Below, piece by piece: positions 23,283-33,280 of a DNA stretch of 58,091 nucleotides; the first letter of the stretch is position 1, and the number at the start of each line of letters is the position of its first letter. The position numbers were made by a program, and so were the translations under genes. The DNA is taken from NCBI GenBank assembly GCA_022592445.1, contig JABYQR010000293.1, positions 1 to 58,091 of the forward strand, written 5' to 3'. The stretch is from Cytidiella melzeri. Taxonomy: Eukaryota; Basidiomycota; Agaricomycetes; Polyporales; Irpicaceae. Below the pieces are notes generated by a model. That model was not told the DNA's origin, did no database searches, and worked only from the letters and a program-made list of their open reading frames with translations.

Positions 23283-23971
23283 GGCAGCTTTTCCTTATTT
23301 TCTTGGCTATGTTCGTATGAAAGCTTGTATGTGGTATAGAAAGAGTGGACGAAGACACCCGGTAGTTCGAGTAAGCGTGAGAGGTCGACCTAGAGCGGTT
23401 GGGTCGCAGGAGACGATGGTGGTGTGTGTATGATGAAGCCAGTTGGAGGGCTGCAGCACTCGGGCTCTGTGTCTTCGCGGAGTTTGAAACAGCCAGAGTT
23501 TCCTCCACCGCCTCGTTCAACTCCCCGCACTCGTCAAAATGATTTCACACTTCTCAAACACTCTGCTCTTATATCTCTGACGCTGTTTTGAGGAAAAAAT
23601 CACAGCAGCAGCAAGGAGCGTCCTCAGATTACGTCCTTCATAGACAAAAGTCGGTTGTCAGCTGATCCTCGTTTTCAGAGACAATTCATGCGAAGTAACG
23701 TCCCTTACACGAATGCCCAGATTCACAAAGTCAATCTGCAACATAGCATCAGGCCTAAGGTGATCACTAACGCCGCCACTAGCAGTGCGCACTGTACTGC
23801 GCACTGCGGACAGTCTCGGTAGAGCGGACCGCTGCTAGTCTCATCATACTAGTAGACTGGAGGGTCACATTGGTCTATTTCACTGCGGCGGCGACATATA
23901 AGCTCAAGCACCCAAACCGAGAGCCTTCAACGCAAAGACTACTTGGGTTGAAGCGCAACGCAGAATTGAAG

Positions 23972-24483
23972 ATGTATTTACAACACAGCAAGCGGATCTG
24001 TCAAATCATCAAGGTTAGTACACCAAATTTCTTCGAGACTTGGAAAGGCGCAGCAATATCTTAGAACACTCCTGCGCTACTGGCAGCTCAAACCCGAGCA
24101 TGAATCCGAATACATCGAGCTGCACGCGGACGTATGGCGAAGCGTATTATCCGCCCTCGAGCGACACAACATCGCGGACTACTCCATTCACTACCACAAG
24201 CCTCTTCGGCTCCTGATTGCCACCTTTAAATATACCGGCGCGGATTTTGAGAAAGACATGGCGGCGATAGCTGCCGATCCAGAAACACAAAGGTGGTGGA
24301 AGGTCACGGATCACATGCAGGAGAGTTTCCAGCAGGACGCCACAGGGAGCGGCGGAAGTGTGCCTTGGTGGACGGTATGTTCTGTGATTTCATGCGCAAC
24401 GTACTATCTGACATGCAATGTTCGATTTCCAGGATGTACCAGAGGTGTTTAGGTTCGAGGGACGCGGATCCCAGTCATTGTAG
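23972..24483 (+). CDS. L-rhamnose mutarotase family protein (RhaM/DUF718)
   Basis: The predicted reaction is interconversion of alpha and beta anomers of L-rhamnose in the cytosol. The start at 23972 gives MYLQHSKRICQIIK. Introns at 24014-24086 and 24375-24432 join it to LKPEHESEYIELHADVW, SIHYHKPLRLLIATFKYTG, MAAIAADPETQRWWKVTDHM and VPWWTDVPEVFRFEG. The PEH..Y...H..VW and DPETQRWWKVTDHMQ motifs are characteristic of the family, and the ~113-residue length is right for it. An in-frame ATG at 23870 would add a 34-residue unconserved extension. I prefer the later start. Confidence 0.88.
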
Positions 24484-24739
24484 TACTGGGATGTACATCA
24501 TAATATATTCTCGCACGTCCGAACTCTGCATCATTGGAGACATCTGTCACCAAGCTAGCACCGCCGAAACACTTGAAGAATAAGTCACAGTCTCCAGAGT
24601 CGCTCATCTATCCTATTGACGCTATCCTCACGCTGACACAGCACGCTTTTCACAGCACATAGTGCCTCACTGAACGTTCGACAACCTTGACAAGATCTTT
24701 GTGTGCGTACTAACTCGATTTGGTGCTCATCATTTGGCC

Positions 24740-25060
24740 GCGCACAGATGTACCAGGACAGATGACAGTGACTTGTCGGAATAGGGAAGACGAGTGAGAT
24801 GTGAACGGATGCAGCTCTCGTGTCTGATTACGCCGTAAGTGTCGGAACTTATATGTTCTCTCATGCCAATGTTATTCACAAGCATAATAGTAAAAGCCAA
24901 TTAGCGTTGCAGGAGCTCGAGAGGCCCCCAGACTTCAAAAGCCAGCCCTTTCAGTATTGAAGACACACCAAACACAGATGTGCATCACGCGGCTGTCTCT
25001 TCGCCAACCCCGGCAGTCCTGTAAGCACTAAATCAATACTACTGTCCAGATACATTGAAC
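24740..25060 (+). repeat. Upstream block of the peptide-precursor duplication (copy A)
   Basis: This stretch aligns with 44400-44714, and partly with the reverse complement of 51600-51700. Shared words include GCAGCTCTCGTGTCTGATTA, GTGTCGGAACTT, TTCACAAGCA and CCCCGGCAGTCCTGTAAGCA. It contains exon-like borders (GTAAGT near 24836, TTGCAG near 24912) but no intact reading frame. It therefore looks like the relic of a gene that was copied together with the precursor genes. Confidence 0.6.
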
Positions 25061-25507
25061 TCACGCAGTGAGTCACTCTGCTCTTGTACTTCTCACCGAC
25101 GGATATGATCGTCGAGAACGTTGTAGACCCCCACATGCGTCGACACGTACATGATGGAGAGCTCCGTCAGTAACACCTCTTCGTTGTGGTATCCAGACCG
25201 ACTATCAACAGTTGTCTACTCTCTCAATGGCTGACCATTCATCTGTCCCTCAAGCCGCGGCGATGGGCATGGATTGTGGCAGCTTTTGTCCAATTCCATA
25301 CGTTAGGCTCCAGGAATGTCGCACATGCGTCAGAGGGACTTGGTTCTCATCTGATCACTTGCAGCATGGTAACATGCCTGGCATCAAAAATTCCACCTAG
25401 GTATGTGGAATTTTAAGCTTCCAATGTACGCACGCGATGAACATACCGCTTCTTAACACTTCGAATCACTCATAGGCAACAATCATGCCAATACAATGCT
25501 CCCGCAG

Positions 25508-25540
25508 TGATTCTCACCGTACTACCGAGAAGCGTATAAA
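25508..25540 (+). promoter_or_regulatory. Conserved promoter of precursor gene A
   Basis: The motif GATTCTCACCGTACTAC is followed 8-9 bp later by AGCGTATAAACTC, with a TATA box at 25535-25540, 93 bp before the ATG. The same motif and TATA spacing occur upstream of genes B and C, while neighbouring DNA has drifted. This argues for a functional core promoter shared by the family. Confidence 0.7.
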
Positions 25541-25627
25541 CTCAGTGCATCTTGACCTAAGGAGTTTGTAAACCACTCCAACTCTTTCGTGCACATACGC
25601 AGTAGTCCTTTTCCTATTGCTCTCAAC

Positions 25628-26452
25628 ATGCGTGGATTAATTGCTGCCCTCGTCCTTTCGGTCGTTTGTACGGGGCATTTGGGTGAGCACCGCAGTGTAT
25701 TTGTGTAGAATCAGAATGAATCTTACCCACGCGCCTCCCCCCTGCCCCCCTGCAGGTTACGGTTTACCGATGGCAGATGGTTTTGGTGAGGACGAACTGT
25801 TCTACAGGCTTCAGCAACTGGGGTTTCAATGTTACGTGTCATCTCCCCTCTATAATATTATAGAAAAACGCGGGATTCCAGCTCGCGCCAGCTTCAACAT
25901 TATCGATCCTACTTCCGACACCACGAACCTGACGCCCTCTGCTGCTGCTCCCCAAGGTGAGGCAATACGTCGCAGGCCTCGCTGTTGGCTAACTTATGTC
26001 TGAAAACTGAACCGTCAGAGAAGCGCATGGATACCAATCCTCCTATTCCTGCGGAAGGGAAGCCTCTTGCTGCTCTGGAAGGTAAGGCACTAGTATACCG
26101 TAGTCGTCGCTAGCATTGTTTGCCTTTGTCTGAACCTTTTTTTGTCAGATAAACGTGGAATCCCAGCTCGCGCCTCTTTCAACATCATTGACCCCACTTC
26201 TGACACCGCGGATTTGCAGCCTGGTGCTGTGATCAAAGGTGGTACGTGATAATTCCACTGGCAGCGGCTGTTCGCTCCCTCATCACTACAACTTCTTTCC
26301 AGACAAACGCGGTATTCCGGCACGGGCAAGTTTCACCATCCTCGATCCTACTTCGGATACCAGTGAACTGAAGGCGGAGACTGCTTGTGAGTCACGGAAA
26401 GCATTACCCACTGTCTTCCACTCGTTGATTGCGGCTGTCAATTTGTTCAGAG
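25628..26452 (+). CDS. Secreted Kex2-repeat peptide precursor A
   Basis: The ATG at 25628 gives a signal peptide (MRGLIAALVLSVVCTGHL), then a short spacer (GYGLPMADGFE) and four modules each opened by KR. Modules 1 and 3 carry the core GIPARASFNIIDPTSDT. Module 4 carries GIPARASFTILDPTSDT. Module 2 is unlike the others (MDTNPPIPAEGKPLAALED). Every module occupies its own exon, and all introns interrupt codons after the first base. The last donor follows ACT GCT T and the next acceptor supplies AG, so splicing makes the stop codon TAG. Predicted products after Kex2 cleavage are peptides of about 20-29 residues. Repeat precursors of this kind give secreted signals or RiPPs in fungi. The family is not one I recognise. 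Confidence 0.8.
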
Positions 26453-27976
26453 AGCTCGATATTCTATATCATGCTGTTCGCGACATCTGACCCGATGTCG
26501 TAAAGAGCTAGAAGAGTCCGAGCAGGCTTAGCTGTTTGTTATACCCGATATCTGTTTTACTAGTGCTATTTGTGTTTGTGAGAAAATATGTGCGGCCATC
26601 TATACTACATGGCTATTGCATGGTCTGAAGGATGATGTCAACTACATGGACTCTTGCAAGCTCTCACAGTTGTCGCAGCATTTTCGTGTGGTTTTATTTC
26701 CCCTTCTGCCTCCGTCACTGTATTCCGTTACCCACTGGTGGCACTTTCAAGGCCCAAGCGACCTGAGCCCCAGAGCGAGACACGCAGCGGTCTGCGTGCT
26801 CTTCCTTGGGCTAGATCCAACGATGTACTTGGCCAGTGTCTATCAGGCGAGAATTGGAGGGCAGCTCATGCATCATACTGTTTCATTTCATTTTGTAACA
26901 CAAGGTTCATTGGGATCACATTCAAGCGCCAAAAATCTACATAAGATTGTCACGGACTCACGGTCACGTTGTGACTAACTTACTTCATTCCTTACCTCGT
27001 CGAGGTTGTTGTGCTGAATTGGCGGTACGAAGTGCTTCTATAAGTGTACGCTAATGAAGGGTAAGACAACGTAGTAAGCTTCACGAGCACCGTGCTGAAA
27101 CCTTCACAAAGTTCACGTAGATGGTCCTCTTTTAGCCACTCACTTCAGTAGGTGCATTGCGCTACCTTCGAAACACGCACCACGACCACGTTTCGTACAC
27201 GTCGCTATCTTCTCGGACGAAACATCTCGGGAGGTTATAAGAGAACCGGCCGACATCGCTCGAAGCAGTGGCGGCTTATGACCTTGTCTGAGCTCAATGG
27301 TGCAAGGAAGCAGTGCCATTTGAGCTCAGTATACCCGCATTGTTCAGCTTAACCATGGCATCGCCCTGAACCGTACCACTCAAGCAGCTCTCTCAGCATG
27401 AAAAGCCAAAGTGGAGAGCCTTGGAACCCCTGAAATGGAGTAATGCACCCATGTCGTGTCCAATGAACTCCGAATCTGCGGTTACCGTTGTTCCTCCAGG
27501 TCCGACAATTAACCTCATTTACCAGCTGCGGATTCGAAATGAGCTGTCCGGAGGTTTATGTTGCGCTTTCGGGTGTATGTACGCGTGGTGAGTACGACAA
27601 AATTATCCAGGAAGTCGTTGCTCATATGGCATCTCTGTAGAAGAAACATGCTACTCGTGTGTTTTCAACACCAAGTTTTACCGTCTGCGTTGTGTTGCTG
27701 CACTCTTCTATGACAAGACTCAGACATAGCGGGCATTATTACCATCAAGAATGACTGGCCTCTGTCGTTCTACTGCTGAATCTTCTGCCAGCCCATGTGG
27801 CTCACACACATGTCTGGCGTGCGAGCGGGCTATGTTGAAGAATGACTCTCTTCCGGCTGCTCACAAGACTATCATGAGCTCGATGGACAGCGCGTGGTCA
27901 CATAGGTGGCCGCTCGGCACTGGGTCTATGTTCATGTTCTCTTCATTCATGTTTGAATACGATGTGTTCTACAAGG
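26453..27976. other. Intergenic, duplication tail then featureless DNA
   Basis: The first ~150 bp still align with DNA downstream of gene B (AGAAGAGTCCGAGCAGGCTTAG here against AGAGTCCGA...GAAGGCTTAG there), marking the 3' limit of the duplication. The rest holds short open frames without exon logic or family resemblance. I see no supported gene. Confidence 0.4.
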
Positions 27977-27983
27977 TATAAAA
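27977..27983 (+). promoter_or_regulatory. TATA box of the PL14 gene
   Basis: TATAAAA lies 48 bp before the chosen ATG at 28025. It supports that start over the in-frame ATG at 27953, which lies upstream of the box. Confidence 0.55.
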
Positions 27984-28024
27984 GCTCACAGCTGGTCCGC
28001 ACTGATAATTCCAAACAACCGAAG

Positions 28025-29052
28025 ATGTCCCTCACTCATCTGTCTACGCTCATAGTTGCACTGTCGGCCACAATACAAGGGGCAATATGCAAAGCGATTC
28101 CAGCCGCATCGATCTCCAGTCCTCTTTTCCCTGTGTCGCCTCAACTCCAGTATTGGACTACCTCTACCTCCATCTCTGGCGCGCTCCCATTGTCCGACGC
28201 CACCTTCCGTCCACACAATGAAATTACTGCCCTCCCTCACCCATACGTCGACGCTCCTGACGGAGAACTATCCATGCAGGCATTCTTCCCCGCCGGCTCG
28301 TACAATTTTCAGAACACTCCGCAAGGGGGATTTTCCTTCTACGCCCCTGGCCCTGCCAGCGTAGATCTCACTACCGCAAAGGAAGCCACATTTGGTTACA
28401 CTGCGTATTTCCCTGCTGGCTTTGATTTCGTTCAAGGTGGCAAGGTCCCTGGACTCTGCAAGTTATCATTTTCGCAGTCTACGACAGACCTTTGACTTTT
28501 TCTCTCGGCCCTTTGTAGATGGCGGGAACAGCGACAGCGAAGCTTTATCCTGCTCAGGCGGCCGGCGTGACGACGGGTGCTGGTCTTCTCGCCTGATGTG
28601 GCGCACGGACGGAGCGGGAGAGCTCTACACCTATCTCCCTCCCGATTTTACCCAAAATCAGGTAGTGTGTAGCATCCCGCCTTTCTCTACCTGCAACGAC
28701 GTGTACGGCGCGTCCATCGGTCGTGGCTCGTTTGATTGGGCGACAGGAGGTCGAACGACTGTTGCTCAGCGCGTTCGCCTGAACGACGACGGACAGGCGA
28801 ACGGAGAGCTTCAATTGTTCGTTGACGGGGAGAGCGTGATCAATGTTGGAGGGCTGGTGATTTCCAATAGTTCATCCGGACGCATTCGCGGCATGCAATT
28901 TCAGACGTTTTTTGGAGGTACGTTGTCGCTATGTTTGGACGGTTTATTGAAGCTGATTTGTCGTGGCAGGCTCAGATCCCTCGTGGGCCACTCCCATAGA
29001 TCAATTCGTGTGGTTCTCAGACTTCTCCGTGGCTATCACAGAATTGTTGTAA
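28025..29052 (+). CDS. Secreted polysaccharide lyase family 14 protein
   Basis: The likely role is eliminative cleavage of uronic-acid polysaccharides (glucuronan or alginate type) outside the cell. The start at 28025 gives a signal peptide (MSLTHLSTLIVALSATIQGA). The catalytic domain has AFFPAGSYNFQNTPQGGFSF, LTTAKEATFGYTAYFPAGFD, GGKVPGLYGGNSD, SSRLMWRTDGAGELYTYLP and SFDWATGGRTTVAQRVRLND. It ends with FFGGSDPSWATPIDQFVWFS. These are PL14 hallmarks. An intron with a GC donor (GCAAGT..TTTGTAG, 28458-28518) and a GT intron (28918-28969) are required and restore the conserved GLYGGNSD and FFGGSDPSW junctions. The gene appears intact, with about 305 residues. Confidence 0.9.
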
Positions 29053-29277
29053 TTCACCATTGAAAGCTTTGCTCGTTCCCTCTTACGACTTGTTCACTTG
29101 TTCTTTTGTAGTTGTCATGGTTTACGACTGCTTATATTTTACTTGTTTCAGCGGATATGGAAGATTGCCAGGGAATGCAATTAATGCTACAATGGTATGA
29201 TGTATATAAATACTCGATAGATGCAACAACTACAAAAGTCCCCAATTACACCAAAGGACGATATTCACCGCACAGCT

Positions 29278-31287
29278 CTACTCTGTACCTTCGTCTCCGG
29301 TTGGTAGCCGTCTTCTAGACGGGGTCGATGGGTCTTCTGCTCCAGTGGCACCAGCGCTGAGCAACCCTTCTTCTTCCTCACGCGCTCGTGACAGATGTCT
29401 CCCGCGCATGTGAGGCTTGGGGCGGTAAAAGAATGACTGCGTGACAATTGTTACGTCGAACATGAGGGTACCTGCACTTCCGAGGAGATATCTGCGGGTA
29501 ACGACTTGGTTTTAGATAACTCGGTGGACAAACTGTCGGCTGACTCACGGGATGCTTTCGCGAAGGAAGGCGCTGGCTTCATGCTCCGGCAAACTGAGCC
29601 TCGGAGAGGTCAAGATGGAGGCAACGTAAAGCGAGTTTCCCAAAAACGCGAAGACGAATAATGAGATGGATAGACCCTGTGTTCGTCCCATGTAAGTTGG
29701 CAGGCCCGGAGTTGGGAAAGTGGGAATACACCCACCTCGACAGATTTTCTAGCATACTGCGCGCCCAAACATAAGCGATTAGTAATTCAGCACGAATGTG
29801 TGTTAGTTACTGAACGCACGTTCTTCCATATTTGTGGTAATCGGGACGTCAGGTACAGTGTCGTGCACGCCCAGGCTGAAATGCGGCCAATAACATATTC
29901 TGTCGCAGGTCCTTCGTCTTCGGGAGGTTCTGATGGTGGGACATCGCCGGCAAACCGAAGGTCTTCAAAAGAAAGCGCACTGCCGCCGGCAGTTCTACCT
30001 TGTCTCTCTAATGCCATATTCTCCGCTGGCGTAAACACTCTGTCTGGGACCGTTCCTAGCACAGCATCACTTCTAACCAAGACACGACCAACACTCATAC
30101 CCCTCTTTCCTCGCTGACTGTCGACCAACGTCCCCAAGCTGAACATCGCCCATACGCTCAAGAACACCATACCTGCACCTTTTCTACTTGCCCTAGAACT
30201 CCGACGTTGCGCGCTGGACTCTGAGGGCCAGTCGGTTTGGCGTTCTTCTCCATCCCTGAAGACTGTCCTGCCACGACTAGCAAAGTCGTGCTCTTGGGAA
30301 GAAAAAATAGGGGAAACTGGAATAGGAAGCTGAGGGCTCATACGTGCAACTGATCGAGTATGGGTTCGTCCCAGGCTTGCTCCCCTCCCACTTTGTTCTC
30401 GACTTTGGCTCCATGTCACCTTCTTGAGGGTCCCTCGCCCACCCTCGGAGTGGAAACTGTCGGCAAGCCGCGCGAGGACATCCTCATCCACGTCCTCTTC
30501 TGCATCCTGGGTCTCGACGCTCAGGTGAGAGAAATGGTTCTCCGTTGTATGATTTTGGCTATGTCGCCATCGAGTATGTTCTTCCTGCTGCGCAGCAAGC
30601 GCAGCAGCAGCCGCAACATTCGCAGCGACGTTGGACAGTGCACGGTAATGTGTAGGCGGTCGCTCGACCGATAGTCGTCTCGGAAGGGTAGCAGAGGAAG
30701 CCGTCCGCGAACGACCTGGGAACGGCGTTGGTTTTGAATTCGAGCGGTAGTAAAGGTATTGGCCCACGAGGGTGACGTCCACGAAGCAAAAATATATAGC
30801 GAGGTACGTCTGTTCTCGGCATTAGCCCGCTGTATGCAATTTTGTTGAACTGCGCGCCACGCACCTGGAAGGGCAGCTGATGCGTCAAGATGCATCCCAC
30901 CAGATTCGACACGTCTCCTGCAGACAATCACACACAAATCAGATTTTCCAACCTCAGCAGGCTGCCCAGACGGTGGAACGCTTTTTTAATCTCACTCACC
31001 AAGAAGCCAATTGGCAAGAAAGGGCCACGCGAGGCCGTCGACTGACCGACGTCTGTGATTCTCGAGCACCTGTCTGCATTGCGTGACCGTCAGTGTTTCA
31101 GTTTTGAGCGACGGATGAGGTGGATGGCGTGTATATCGCGCAAAAGTCGAGTGGTGGCACAGACTATTGAGCCCGCACGGGGATGAATCGGCAGATCAGG
31201 AGTGAGCACTCACGGAAACTGTGCACCAAGCCAGCATCCTATCGAGGCATACCCAAGGAAATCGCTGAGCGATATGTAGAAGGCCAT
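29278..31287 (-). CDS. PQ-loop vacuolar basic amino acid transporter (YPQ-like)
   Basis: Proteins of the YPQ1/RTC2/PQLC2 family export cationic amino acids from vacuoles. The start at 31287 gives MAFYISLSDFLGYASIGCWL, then the first PQ motif (GAQFPQVLENHRRRSVDGLA) after an intron. NWLLGDVSNLVGCILTHQLP and YLAIYFCFVDVTLVGQYLYY follow. A Ser/Arg-rich stretch of roughly 280 residues comes next, then TTLYLTSRLPQIWKN (second PQ motif), GLSISLFVFAFLGNSLYVAS and YLLGSAGTLMFDVTIVTQSF. The hydrophilic tail ends at 29278. The transmembrane order and two PQ loops fit the family. The long central insert is common in fungal homologues and probably cytosolic. The gene converges on the PL14 gene. Confidence 0.88.
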
Positions 31288-31475
31288 GGACGTCGTACGC
31301 AGCGACGTGGTCGTGAGAGGACGTACTGAGTATTAGCTCGAAGCGACAGGTGGCTTACACAGGCCCACCAGCGCTTGCCCTGGCGATTGGCTCTCAGAGC
31401 ACACAAAAGTTTGAATCGTTTCTCGTCGACGCTGAAGGAGAAAAAGACTATTACACGGGAGCTTTAAGATACAAA

Positions 31476-32995
31476 TCACGACTCTGCAGCCTCCGCTAGC
31501 AATTCTGCCTGATATTTGCGACCAAGCTCTGTGAGCAACTCCTGCAAAGCTTCGCCATCCATCACGGAGTCAATGTTCATTATCGACATCCCCAGTCGGT
31601 GGTCGGTAACACGATCCTGCACACACATGAGTATATCACCGGGGTAGTCTACATAGTACCTACCTGCGTGTAGTTGTACGTCCTGACTTTTTCGCTCCGG
31701 TCTGCGCTCTTCACGAGGCTCCGTCTCAGGTCGCGGCGGTCAACTGTATCCTGCGTCAACTTGCGATCCATCAAACGCGCACGCAGCACCATGAACGCTT
31801 TGCGACGGTTCTTTGGGATGCGATGAGCATGACACGGGTAACAGCAGTTACACATGACACATACCTGATGTTGACTGCGCTCGTCTTGCATGGACACAGT
31901 GATGCCAGTAGGTATATGAGTAAGACGGACCGCAGATTCAGTTTTGTTTACGTGCTGAACACCAATGAGTCTCACACGGCATCGCAAGCTAGCAAACACG
32001 TACCTGTCCACCCGCTCCCCGCGAGCGCATCACTTCGATTCTAACCTCGTCCATGGTAAACAGATCATCTTTGACTTCGTTACCATTATCCTCTTCCAAA
32101 GGCAGAACCTATCCGGTGAATTCGAGCACGGTTCGGTATACTGAATGATGTGCACGCACCAAAACTGACACTGTACTTGTATGCACGCGACCACTTCCCT
32201 CCGTAGCTGGCACTCTCTGCACTCTATGCACACCACTTTCCCACCTCAGAGTATCATAGGCCTTCTGCCCCTTGACCTCCAGCATAGCATCCTTCATACC
32301 CCCGTTCTCCGTAGTGTTGCTCGCCGTGACAGCGGCCTTCCACCCCAGGTGACCTGCCACAGCCGTATACATCCGAATCATGTTTCCAACGAACAGCGCA
32401 GCCTCGCTCCCGCCCACACCTGCTTTTATCTCAAGCATAGCCGACAAATGAGACGTCTCAGAGGGTGGAACAAGCAGCGAAGGGAACTTCTCCTGTGCCA
32501 TCACTGACAGTTTAGATACCAACTCTGTGTACTCCTCACCCGCCAGCGAGCGCATGGACGGATCAGGATCTTCAAGGAGCACAGTCGTCTCTTTCAGGAG
32601 CTACTGCAACACACGGTCAAGCAGCAGTTCAGAGTTGAAAATCACAGTCGTTACATACATTCCGTGTTTCCTTCCACTCTTCCCATGCGTTTCGCAGCGG
32701 CTCCATGAGAGATAATTGTTTCATATTCTCCTTGTCTTCAGGCGTATTCAATGTCTCGGAGAGCTGAGAGAACAAAAAAAAAAGTCAGATTGGGATACAG
32801 GTGTCCTTGTGCACAAACCCTCACCTGCGACTGGAGCTCCGTCCGACGTTGCATTCGTCGCGAGACAGCCTGTACTATTGGAGACTTGTCTAACGAGCCG
32901 AGTATATCCGACTGTGCAAGACGAAGGGCAGTCCAGTGGAAGCATCGCAGAGGTCGCGGACGCGATGCATGAAGGCGGAAAGCAACTCGCAACAT
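31476..32995 (-). CDS. MRF1: Mitochondrial peptide chain release factor 1
   Basis: This factor releases finished proteins at UAA and UAG on mitochondrial ribosomes. The start at 32995 gives a basic presequence ([20 protein letters not shown]). The body has [60 protein letters not shown] and [11 protein letters not shown]. The catalytic GGQ loop is [20 protein letters not shown], and the end is [17 protein letters not shown]...AAES. Several short introns are spliced out, including one immediately before the GGQ exon. The GGQ and the RF1-type [13 protein letters not shown] motif are intact. Its 3' end is about 190 bp from the start of the PQ-loop gene, on the same strand. Confidence 0.92.
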
Positions 32996-33280
32996 AAGGG
33001 TCCGAGACGCGCGCAGCTAGCAATCAACGAGAAAGTGCGGCACTCACCACTTGTAGTTACAGCAGTTGAAGGGACCGCCTACTGGACCCACACCAAAAGC
33101 GCGCAGGGGAAGAAAACCATGGTTATTCACAGACAATGTGTGCGATATACAGCTCGAGATTACGGTATTGGGCTAAACTAAGGACTAAACGGAAAATCGA
33201 CAGGTAGACAAGAACTTGCTAGTAGGACAGTTATAATGCTGCAAAGCTTTAGTGAAGTGTACGCTAGTCATCGGGCCGTT

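Noticed and set aside
25628..26452. Reading the KR repeats as a basidiomycete lipopeptide pheromone precursor
   Set aside because: There is no C-terminal CaaX motif, and a signal peptide with KR-bounded internal repeats is present, which fits secretion and Kex2 processing instead.
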